The position numbers and the translations under genes were made by a program. A stretch of 7,327 nucleotides of DNA, from contig JAMOPZ010000421.1 in assembly GCA_027064245.1 (NCBI GenBank), positions 1 to 7,327 of the forward strand, written 5' to 3'. The first letter of the stretch is position 1. The number at the start of each line of letters is the position of its first letter. Under the pieces are notes generated by a model that was not told the DNA's origin, did not search any database, and saw only the letters and a program-made list of their open reading frames with translations. The stretch comes from Campylobacterales bacterium. Lineage in GTDB: Bacteria; Campylobacterota; Campylobacteria; Campylobacterales; Arcobacteraceae. This document shows, in pieces, positions 1 to 6,284 of the stretch.

Positions 1-1454
1 TTATCATATAAAACATTTTTAAATGATAAAGTGATATTTTTTGTATCTTTTTTTATATCAAACGGTGATAAAGTAGTATCAAAATTATTTATATTATATA
101 GATCACCATCTTGTTTAAAACTATTTGCATACTCAATAGAACCTTTAATAGTAGTAAAATGTATAAAATTACTATATGATTTTATAAGATCACTGTTAAT
201 TGATATAAAATGTATATTTTCTCCATAATAACCATTATGATATAAAGATGTATTATAATAATTTACATTTGTAAACTTTAATTTTTCACCAAAACTAATA
301 TTGATATAATCATTAAAAACTTTAGTATAATACTTAATTGGTAATGTAAGATAAGTAATATTAGCACCTAACCCCTTAGATCTTGTTTTATTAATATATT
401 CTATATTAGTTGAATACAATAAGTTAGATATAAAAAAATTATTTGTATATTTTTGTAAATATATATTAGGAAATGTTTGTAGAGTATTGTTATTATTAGA
501 TTGTGATAAATCATCATAATATTGTAACCAAATATCACTATAAAATAAGCTATTATTATAAAAATATTTAATATTTGATTCTACATATTTATCAACACTA
601 TTAGTGATATTATTTTTAGGAAGTGTATTTTGATAATTAACATCATTCATAGAGGCCAAATATGTATATATTCTATCTTGAGTATCTAAATTATTTGTAA
701 AAATTTTATCTCTTGAATATTCTATATGCATTCCGTAGTGTTGTTGGTTGTTTAATTTATATTCTTCTTGATAATTTTTATATTCCTTAAAAATACCACC
801 ATCTATTTTTAATATAGAAGATAAAGAATCTGCATATCTAAAAATAGTATAAAACCCCATACCCCGTTGAATTCGTACTTGTGGTATATACTCTAAATCA
901 TAATTTTCTTTTGGTGCATAATAAATAGGTTGTGCATAACTTAACCCTTCATAAGAAGAATATCCCACAATAGGTTTTAATAAACCAGATCTTCTACTTT
1001 TATCCATAGGAAAACCAAAATATGGTGTATAAAATACAGAAGTATCCCCTATATATAACTTTGTATCATAACTATTAACCCATTTTGATGTTGTGTTATA
1101 ATCACCTTTTGAAAACTCTATATGCCAATCTGGTTTTTTACAATCACAGCTTGATAAAGTTGTTTTTTTCAGATTAAAAGTATCACACTTTTTTTCTATT
1201 GAATCACCTTGAAACCAAACACCTTTTTTACGATTATTAAGAAAATATGGTTCCAAAAATAGATATTCTTTCTTTTGATTATATAGTAATTTTTCAGAAC
1301 TAAGATTATAATCTTGCGATACAATATTTACATTACCATAAGCTTTAACAATATTATCCGATACAACTGCACTATTACTAGTAATATCTACATAAATATC
1401 ATTAGAAAAAGCATTAATCACTAAAAAGAAAAAGAAAATATTTTTTTTAAGCAT
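1..1454 (-). CDS. lptD: LPS-assembly outer-membrane protein LptD, N-terminal part (3' end off window)
   Basis: LptD is the outer-membrane beta-barrel that, with the lipoprotein LptE, inserts lipopolysaccharide into the outer leaflet. An open frame of 484 codons runs from an ATG at 1452-1454 to the left edge without a stop, so the C-terminal barrel strands are missing. Residues 1-17 form a short Lys-Lys, Phe-rich signal peptide ending in Ala-Phe-Ser, with likely cleavage before Asn18. The periplasmic jellyroll (OstA-like) region follows, containing the family motif Ser-Cys-x-Cys-x4-Asp-Trp at residues 102-110. The hallmark SVFYTPYFGFP then RRSGLLKP (R154-R155-S156-G157) marks the entry to the barrel; the rest is Asn/Tyr-rich alternating sequence typical of outer-membrane strands. 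The first 8 bases overlap the 3' end of the RDD gene and no Shine-Dalgarno is visible, so translation is probably coupled. Family identity is strong from the motifs; essentiality is inferred from other Gram-negatives. Confidence 0.92.
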   Translation of the reverse strand, partial: MLKKNIFFFFLVINAFSNDIYVDITSNSAVVSDNIVKAYGNVNIVSQDYNLSSEKLLYNQKKEYLFLEPYFLNNRKKGVWFQGDSIEKKCDTFNLKKTTLSSCDCKKPDWHIEFSKGDYNTTSKWVNSYDTKLYIGDTSVFYTPYFGFPMDKSRRSGLLKPIVGYSSYEGLSYAQPIYYAPKENYDLEYIPQVRIQRGMGFYTIFRYADSLSSILKIDGGIFKEYKNYQEEYKLNNQQHYGMHIEYSRDKIFTNNLDTQDRIYTYLASMNDVNYQNTLPKNNITNSVDKYVESNIKYFYNNSLFYSDIWLQYYDDLSQSNNNNTLQTFPNIYLQKYTNNFFISNLLYSTNIEYINKTRSKGLGANITYLTLPIKYYTKVFNDYINISFGEKLKFTNVNYYNTSLYHNGYYGENIHFISINSDLIKSYSNFIHFTTIKGSIEYANSFKQDGDLYNINNFDTTLSPFDIKKDTKNITLSFKNVLYD

Positions 1455-1890
1455 TTATAACTAATGTTTTTCCAAGTTTATCATGTAAAGTTTGACGAGA
1501 TTGTGTGTAAAAAGCAAAAACAAAACCTATATATAAAATAGATTCACTTACAATTCTCCCTAGTGATCTTAATACACTATGAGTTAAACTTACTTTTCCA
1601 AAATGATCAAAATCTATCACTTTAATTTTTGCCATCATTTTACCCAAAGTAGCACCATAATACCATACAAAAAATGTTTGATATAAAAATTTTAATACAA
1701 GAATTTGCAAAAAAGCTTGATTCATTATAACCATCATAGCCATCATATCACCATTTGTAGCCATCATAGGATCCCATAACAATATCATAACTATAAATGT
1801 AATAAACAAATCATCTATAATAAAAGCTTTTGTTCTAGCCTTGTTACTTGCTAAACTTAATTGTTCTACATCTATATTTTGATTTTCCAT
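1447..1890 (-). CDS. RDD family inner-membrane protein, methionine-rich loop
   Basis: This 147-residue protein has the three signatures of the RDD family: Arg19 with Asp26-Asp27 in the first helix (ARTKAFIIDD), YGATLGKMMAKIKVID at 78-93, and RQTLHDKLGKTLVI at 132-145. Three hydrophobic segments are visible at about 22-40, 52-77 and 112-128, so it should sit in the inner membrane. The biochemical role of most short RDD proteins is unknown, and I assign none. Residues 42-56, at the end of helix 1 and the start of helix 2, contain seven methionines, encoded partly by repeated CCATCATA units on the top strand. The ATG lies 4 bases after the purD stop with only a weak AAG-type ribosome site, and the stop overlaps the lptD start by 8 bases. 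It is therefore locked translationally between purD and lptD, which hints at an envelope link but does not prove one. Confidence 0.9.
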   Translation of the reverse strand: MENQNIDVEQLSLASNKARTKAFIIDDLFITFIVMILLWDPMMATNGDMMAMMVIMNQAFLQILVLKFLYQTFFVWYYGATLGKMMAKIKVIDFDHFGKVSLTHSVLRSLGRIVSESILYIGFVFAFYTQSRQTLHDKLGKTLVINA

Positions 1891-1894
1891 CTAG

Positions 1895-3166
1895 TTATCT
1901 TAAAGCCTGATATGCTATATCTGATCTACACTTTTTACCTGCAAAATGTACCTGCCCACATAATAAATAAGCTCGATCTCTAGCCTCTTTTATACTATTA
2001 CCAAATCCACAACATAAAAGAACTCTACCACCTGTTGCAAAAAGAGTATCATCTATCTTTTTTACTCCAGCAAAACTTATATGTGAATTTTCTTTTAACT
2101 CTTCATCTACTATATTATCTACTATTATTTGAGCAGGTTCACTTGAACTATATGGATAATTTTCACTAGCCATTACAACAGCAACACCATATTGATCTTT
2201 TATTTTTATATCTAGTGTATCTAATTGTTTTGTTGCACCTTTATAAAAAAGCTCTGAAACTGGAGTTTCAAGAAGTGGCATAAGTATCTCACATTCAGGA
2301 TCACCAAACCTAACATTATATTCTAAAATAATTGGTTCATTATCTACAACCATAACACCTATAAAAAGAACACCTTCAAAAGGTGCTCCCTCTTTTTTCA
2401 TACCATCTAAAGTTGGTTTGATAACTCTATTTTCAAGTTTTTTATAAATATCCTCATTTACTAATGGTGTTGGTGCATATGCACCCATACCACCTGTATT
2501 TGGTCCTGTATCTCCATCACCTACTCTCTTATGATCTTGAGCTGCAGGAAGAACAACATAATTTTCTCCATCACATATAGCAAAAACAGATAATTCATAT
2601 CCATCAAGATACTCTTCTACAATTATATTTTTTCCTGCATCGCCAAAGCTAGTTCCACTTAACATACCATCTACTGCTTTTTTTGCTTCATCTTTAGAAG
2701 TAGCAATAATCACACCTTTTCCTGCACAAAGCCCATCTGCTTTTACTACAATTGGAGTTTTTTTCATACTATCTATAAATTTATATGCTTCATCTTTAGA
2801 AGATGTTTCTATAAATGCTGCTGTTGGGATATTGTATTTTTTTAATATATTTTTCATATATACTTTACTACCCTCTAATTGAGCAGCTTTTGAACTTGGA
2901 CCAAATATAGTTAAACCTTGCTCTTTAAAAATATCTACTACACCATCAACCAAAGGTTGTTCTGGTCCAACTATTGTTAAATCTATTGCATTTTCTTTTG
3001 CCCAAGAAGCTAATTTATTATAATCTTTTATATCTATATTAGTTGCAAAAGAGTCTGTTGCTCCATTGCCTGGACAAAAAGTTATATTATGAGATTCTTT
3101 CTCTTTTGAGATAGCAAGACCTATAGAGTACTCTCTACCACCACTACCTAATATTAAAATATTCAT
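1895..3166 (-). CDS. purD: Phosphoribosylamine--glycine ligase (GAR synthetase)
   Basis: PurD is a cytoplasmic ATP-grasp ligase joining glycine to 5-phosphoribosylamine, giving GAR in step 2 of de novo purine synthesis. The 423-residue length is normal for the family. Visible motifs in order are the N-terminal ILGSGGREYS (5-14), GPEQPLVDG (67-75), the ATP-binding loop GLCAGKGV (145-152), EEYLDGYELS (184-193), DHKRVGDGDTGPNTGGMGAY (211-230) and EYNVRFGDPE (282-291), which holds metal/ATP-binding acidic and Asn residues. At the end come TGGRVL (378-383) and the terminal FAGKKCRSDIAYQAL. The common REH of the N-terminal motif is REY here, and the ATP loop has Cys147 where Ala is usual; neither is expected to abolish activity. 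The ATG has a good TAAGGA site 8 bases upstream. The gene follows purH by 29 bases, and the two are probably co-transcribed. Confidence 0.97.
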   Translation of the reverse strand: MNILILGSGGREYSIGLAISKEKESHNITFCPGNGATDSFATNIDIKDYNKLASWAKENAIDLTIVGPEQPLVDGVVDIFKEQGLTIFGPSSKAAQLEGSKVYMKNILKKYNIPTAAFIETSSKDEAYKFIDSMKKTPIVVKADGLCAGKGVIIATSKDEAKKAVDGMLSGTSFGDAGKNIIVEEYLDGYELSVFAICDGENYVVLPAAQDHKRVGDGDTGPNTGGMGAYAPTPLVNEDIYKKLENRVIKPTLDGMKKEGAPFEGVLFIGVMVVDNEPIILEYNVRFGDPECEILMPLLETPVSELFYKGATKQLDTLDIKIKDQYGVAVVMASENYPYSSSEPAQIIVDNIVDEELKENSHISFAGVKKIDDTLFATGGRVLLCCGFGNSIKEARDRAYLLCGQVHFAGKKCRSDIAYQALR

Positions 3167-3174
3167 TTATATAT

Positions 3175-3180
3175 TCCTTA
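3175..3180 (-). promoter_or_regulatory. Ribosome binding site of purD
   Basis: TAAGGA on the minus strand lies 8 bases before the ATG at 3164-3166, in the 29-base purH-purD gap. It fixes the purD start and indicates independent initiation rather than strict coupling to purH. Confidence 0.75.
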
Positions 3181-3195
3181 AATTTATTAAAACTA

Positions 3196-4728
3196 TTAAT
3201 GTAAAAAGTGTCTAGTACCACTAAAATATAAACTCATACCATATTCATTTGCAGCATCTATTACCTCATCATCTCTTATACTTCCACCTGGTTCTATTAC
3301 ACAACTTACACCTGCTTCTTTAGCTGCATCAATACTATCTCTAAAAGGAAAAAATGCTTCACTAGCAAGTGCTGATCCACTTACATCAATACCTAAATCC
3401 TCAGCTTTTCTTAATGCTGCTTTTGCAGCATCTACTCTACTTGTCATACCCATACCAACAGCTACCATTGCACTATTTTTTACATATACTACACAGTTTG
3501 ATTTTGTTAAAGATGCTATTTTATAAGCGATCTCCATATCTTTTTTCTCTTGAGTTGTTGCTTCTTTTTTAGTTTGAAGTTTTGCATTTATCACTTCATC
3601 ATCTTGAACTTTATCACTATCTTGATATACAAATCCACCATCAACAATCTTAAAATTAAAACTATCATTTGATAACTCTAATTTTTTTGTACCTTGAGAA
3701 AATAGTTTTATCCTTTTCTTTTTAGATAGTTCTTCTAATGCTTCAGTTGTAAAATCAGCTGCATATACAACTTCTAGGAATATCTCATTCATCTTAATTG
3801 CTAAATCTAACTCCACTATACCATTTACAGCTACTACTCCACCAAAAGCAGATATTGGATCGCATTTTAAAGCTTCATTGTAAGACTCAAGAAGTGTATC
3901 TTTTATAGCAAAGCCACAAGGATTTCCATGTTTTACAATACATACTGCATTTTGAGAACCAAATGCTGATGCAATTTTGGCAGCTCCTGAAATATCACCT
4001 ATATTATTAAAACTTGCTTCACCTTTTAAAACTTTAAATTTATCACTAAAATGTGTATCAAACTGATACAATGCACCTTTTTGATGAGGATTTTCCCCAT
4101 ATCTTGTATCAAATACTTTTGATCCAACTATAAATTGTTTTTCACCAAAACCATTATTAAATCGTTTATTCATATAATTTGCTATCATAGAATCATAAGC
4201 TGCTGTATGTGAGAAAGCTTTTATCATAAGATCTCTTCTAAAATCTATACTATTTGTATTATTTTTAAGTCTATTTAAAACATCGTCATAATCAATCACA
4301 TCAGTTACTATTAGAACACTATCAAAATTTTTAGCAGCAGATCGAACCATAGCAGGTCCTCCGATATCTATATTTTCAATAATTTGTTCAAAATCATCAG
4401 TTGATTCAATAGTAGCTTTAAATGGATATAAATTTACACATACAAGATCTATAGCTTCTACATTTAACTCTTTTGCTTGATCTAAGTGAGATTGTTTATC
4501 TCTTCTATGTAAAATACCACCATGAATATATGGATTTAATGTTTTTACCCTACCCTCAAAACACTCTGGAAATTTTGTAATTTCATCTATTTCTATAGCT
4601 TTTATGCCAGCTTCTACCAATTTTTTATATGTTCCACCAGTTGATATAATCTCATATCCTAAATTTACCAACTCTTTTGCAAAGTTTTCAACTCCACTTT
4701 TATCACTTACACTTATTAAAGCTCTCAA
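3196..4728 (-). CDS. purH: Bifunctional AICAR formyltransferase / IMP cyclohydrolase
   Basis: PurH carries out the last two steps of IMP synthesis: formylation of AICAR with 10-formyl-tetrahydrofolate, then ring closure of FAICAR to IMP. The 510 residues match the usual length. The N-terminal cyclohydrolase (MGS-like) domain shows ISVSDKSG (5-12), STGGT (29-33) and KTLNPYIHGGILHRR (62-76). The transformylase domain shows RYGENPHQ (209-216), FNNIGDISGAAK (240-251), VKHGNPCG (265-272) with the catalytic Lys266-His267 pair, ISAFGGVVAVN (292-302), ASEAFFPFRDSID (455-467) and the terminal SGTRHFLH. The start is TTG (top strand caa at 4726-4728): an in-frame stop lies 15 bases upstream (4744-4746), no ATG intervenes, and AGGGAG is 6 bases before the TTG. 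It is the first gene after the only sizeable gap in the window, so transcription of the purine genes probably begins there. Confidence 0.97.
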   Translation of the reverse strand: MRALISVSDKSGVENFAKELVNLGYEIISTGGTYKKLVEAGIKAIEIDEITKFPECFEGRVKTLNPYIHGGILHRRDKQSHLDQAKELNVEAIDLVCVNLYPFKATIESTDDFEQIIENIDIGGPAMVRSAAKNFDSVLIVTDVIDYDDVLNRLKNNTNSIDFRRDLMIKAFSHTAAYDSMIANYMNKRFNNGFGEKQFIVGSKVFDTRYGENPHQKGALYQFDTHFSDKFKVLKGEASFNNIGDISGAAKIASAFGSQNAVCIVKHGNPCGFAIKDTLLESYNEALKCDPISAFGGVVAVNGIVELDLAIKMNEIFLEVVYAADFTTEALEELSKKKRIKLFSQGTKKLELSNDSFNFKIVDGGFVYQDSDKVQDDEVINAKLQTKKEATTQEKKDMEIAYKIASLTKSNCVVYVKNSAMVAVGMGMTSRVDAAKAALRKAEDLGIDVSGSALASEAFFPFRDSIDAAKEAGVSCVIEPGGSIRDDEVIDAANEYGMSLYFSGTRHFLH

Positions 4729-4808
4729 ACTATTCTCCCTAGATTATAATATTATTTGAATTATACAATCTCTTCTCTTATAAACTCTTGATTTTTTAAC
4801 TTCAAATT
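4729..4808 (-). promoter_or_regulatory. Intergenic region before purH with two candidate -10 boxes
   Basis: This 80-base gap separates the GT9 gene from purH and is the only plausible internal promoter region in the window. On the minus strand there are two exact TATAAT hexamers, at 4760-4765 and 4743-4748. The distal one is preceded by TTG. No good TTGACA-like -35 is seen at 17 bases from either; Campylobacterota sigma-70 promoters often lack a conserved -35, so this does not exclude activity. The proximal box would leave only a very short leader before the ribosome site, so the distal box looks better. No riboswitch-like fold, attenuator or U-tract terminator hairpin is apparent. In such AT-rich DNA, TATAAT can occur by chance. 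Confidence 0.45.
4735..4740 (-). promoter_or_regulatory. Ribosome binding site deciding the TTG start of purH
   Basis: AGGGAG on the minus strand sits 6 bases before TTG at 4726-4728. The frame is closed by TAA at 4744-4746, so this TTG is the only start that preserves the conserved PurH N-terminus. Confidence 0.8.
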
Positions 4809-5873
4809 TTATAATATCATTTGTATAGTTTTTGTACATAATAGATCAATATCTTGATCATTTATCATCAATACTTTATCGTTTTTACCTAATGGTCCAA
4901 AAGTATCTGGACTTGTGATATTAAACAATGCAATTACAGGAACCAAAGAGGCACTAGCTAAATGCATAGGTCCAGTATCAGCACAAATAAATCTATCAAA
5001 TGCACTAAAAATACTACCTAAGATTCTTAAATTTTTTTCTTTTAAATACAACATACCATCTTTTAAAGGTTTTGTTTCATTTGGATTTAATATATCTATA
5101 AAAACAATATTTTTATCTTTTTTAGATATATTATCTATATACTCTATCCACCAACTATTTGGTATCTTTTTATCATTTCTAGCATCTTTAAAAATAGCTA
5201 TTATTTTTTTATCTGTTTTTTCTATATTATTATCTTTTAATAAGTTATCTAAATAATTTTTCCCAAACTCTTTTTCATCTTTACTTAATGCTATATCAAG
5301 ATATTTATTATACTCCTTTTCTTGAGTAAAAATATCCATTATAGCCAATGGCTGCAATGCACTATGCTTATACTCTTTTTTTGGATAAACAAATCTATTT
5401 AAAGGGGAATAACTATCTTTATTATAAATACCTAGTTTTATAGGTGATTTTAAAAGCAATAAAGCTATATTTGAAGATACAGATCCATTTACAGGAGATA
5501 TAACTATATCATAATTATTTTTATTTAGTTTATTTGCAAATTTTATAAGCTGTATAGGTGATTTTAACAATTTTCTTGGTGCATCATATACATTATTTAC
5601 ATTTGGCATATCTTTTACAATAGGCTTTATATAAGCTGCTCCTATTAACATATCTACTTTTACATGAGGCATAAGAGTCTCTATAGCTCTAAGTAATGGA
5701 GTCATAAACAAAATATTTCCTATACGATAATTTAATCGAACTAATAATATTCTATTTATATTTTCTGGATCTATTTTATCAAAATTAGCATCTAAACGAA
5801 CTATTTTTAATAAAACTTTATTTAAAACAGATCTTAACTCTCTTCTTATTATCCAATGAAATGGTAATGCCAA
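4809..5873 (-). CDS. Glycosyltransferase family 9 protein, heptosyltransferase-like
   Basis: GT9 enzymes such as WaaC and WaaF transfer heptose from ADP-heptose to the LPS core on the cytoplasmic face of the inner membrane. In this 354-residue protein the first Rossmann domain opens at residue 41 with ILLVRLNYRIGNILFMTPLL. The C-terminal domain has the acceptor/nucleotide region ARNDKKIPNSWW (231-242; Lys235 aligns with the Lys of WaaC's TRDDKHWP) and the signature DTGPMHLASA (299-308) followed by VPVIALFNITSPDTFGP. Asn53 occupies the place of the proposed catalytic base Asp13 of WaaC. A basic 40-residue N-terminal extension (RRELRSVLNKVLLKIVRL around 10-27) could be an amphipathic membrane anchor. 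The TTG start is supported by GAAGGA 6 bases upstream and a stop 15 bases upstream. The donor sugar and the acceptor cannot be read from the sequence. No other LPS-core gene except lptD is nearby. Confidence 0.85.
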   Translation of the reverse strand: MALPFHWIIRRELRSVLNKVLLKIVRLDANFDKIDPENINRILLVRLNYRIGNILFMTPLLRAIETLMPHVKVDMLIGAAYIKPIVKDMPNVNNVYDAPRKLLKSPIQLIKFANKLNKNNYDIVISPVNGSVSSNIALLLLKSPIKLGIYNKDSYSPLNRFVYPKKEYKHSALQPLAIMDIFTQEKEYNKYLDIALSKDEKEFGKNYLDNLLKDNNIEKTDKKIIAIFKDARNDKKIPNSWWIEYIDNISKKDKNIVFIDILNPNETKPLKDGMLYLKEKNLRILGSIFSAFDRFICADTGPMHLASASLVPVIALFNITSPDTFGPLGKNDKVLMINDQDIDLLCTKTIQMIL

Positions 5874-5879
5874 AATATA

Positions 5880-5885
5880 TCCTTC
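5880..5885 (-). promoter_or_regulatory. Ribosome binding site deciding the TTG start of the GT9 gene
   Basis: GAAGGA on the minus strand is 6 bases before TTG at 5871-5873 and directly follows the stop codon of the upstream small gene. The next in-frame ATG is codon 58, inside the conserved first motif, so TTG must be the real start. Confidence 0.75.
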
Positions 5886-6269
5886 TTAAAACTTAATATT
5901 AAAAAATTCTAATGCTTCTTGCTGATCTTCGTCATACTCATCAAGTTTATTCTCTTGGATCTTTTTTATTATAAAATTTTTTACATCTTCTCTTACTTGT
6001 ATTATATCATCTACTTCTACAAAACCATTAAATCCCATAGGGTGATCATTGAAAGTTAAAGTCCCTTCACAATTTTCCTCTATAAAAGTTGCAATATCTC
6101 TATATGTGATAAAATCAAATGCAGTACTATGCCACCCCATCTCTTCTAGTTTTTTATCACAAAATAGATCTATACCATCATTTGGATGATCATGATACAA
6201 ATAGTCATTTTGTTTAATTTCTACTAATTTTAAAAAATCATTTGGTTTATCTATCTCATTTTTTTTCAT
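5886..6269 (-). CDS. Small acidic protein of unknown function
   Basis: I do not recognise this 127-residue protein. It is strongly acidic (about 30 Asp/Glu against 14 Lys/Arg), has no signal peptide or membrane segment, and should be a soluble cytoplasmic protein. It contains two Asp-His-Pro motifs, HDHPNDG at 26-32 and NDHPMGF at 74-80, two cysteines (Cys37, Cys67), and a helical, highly charged C-terminus (about 93-121) rich in Glu/Asp/Lys/Gln. A TTG 6 bases upstream would give 129 residues, but AGGGG at 6277-6281 lies 7 bases before the ATG at 6267-6269 and only 1 base from that TTG, so I take the ATG. It follows moeA by 15 bases and precedes the GT9 gene by 12, so co-transcription is likely. 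Normal codon use, in-frame extent and a good ribosome site support a real gene. Proximity to moeA does not by itself imply a molybdenum role. Confidence 0.8.
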   Translation of the reverse strand: MKKNEIDKPNDFLKLVEIKQNDYLYHDHPNDGIDLFCDKKLEEMGWHSTAFDFITYRDIATFIEENCEGTLTFNDHPMGFNGFVEVDDIIQVREDVKNFIIKKIQENKLDEYDEDQQEALEFFNIKF

Positions 6270-6276
6270 AATCAAA

Positions 6277-6281
6277 CCCCT
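6277..6281 (-). promoter_or_regulatory. Ribosome binding site setting the ATG start of the small acidic gene
   Basis: AGGGG on the minus strand is spaced 7 bases from the ATG at 6267-6269. The alternative TTG at 6273-6275 is only 1 base away, too close for initiation, so the shorter 127-residue product is favoured. Confidence 0.7.
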
Positions 6282-6284
6282 AAT

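Noticed and set aside
31..228. Plus-strand open frame of 65 codons
   Set aside because: It lies antisense inside lptD, whose frame and family motifs are clear; low-complexity content and no ribosome site.
1895..3166. PurD REY in place of REH, and Cys147 in the ATP loop, as signs of altered function
   Set aside because: All other catalytic motifs are intact and these look like ordinary lineage substitutions, so I do not treat them as a finding.
3369..3572. Plus-strand open frame of 67 codons
   Set aside because: Antisense to the conserved transformylase domain of purH; Leu/His/Tyr-rich sequence typical of a shadow frame.
4754..4807. Inverted repeat ATTTGAA / TTCAAAT flanking the candidate purH promoter
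   Set aside because: Arms are only 7 bases with a 40-base loop and do not extend; easily expected by chance in such AT-rich DNA, and no known purine operator is matched.
4915..5256. Plus-strand open frame of 113 codons
   Set aside because: Antisense to the GT9 gene, covering its conserved DTGPMHLA motif; hydrophobic content follows from the opposite strand and no family is recognisable.
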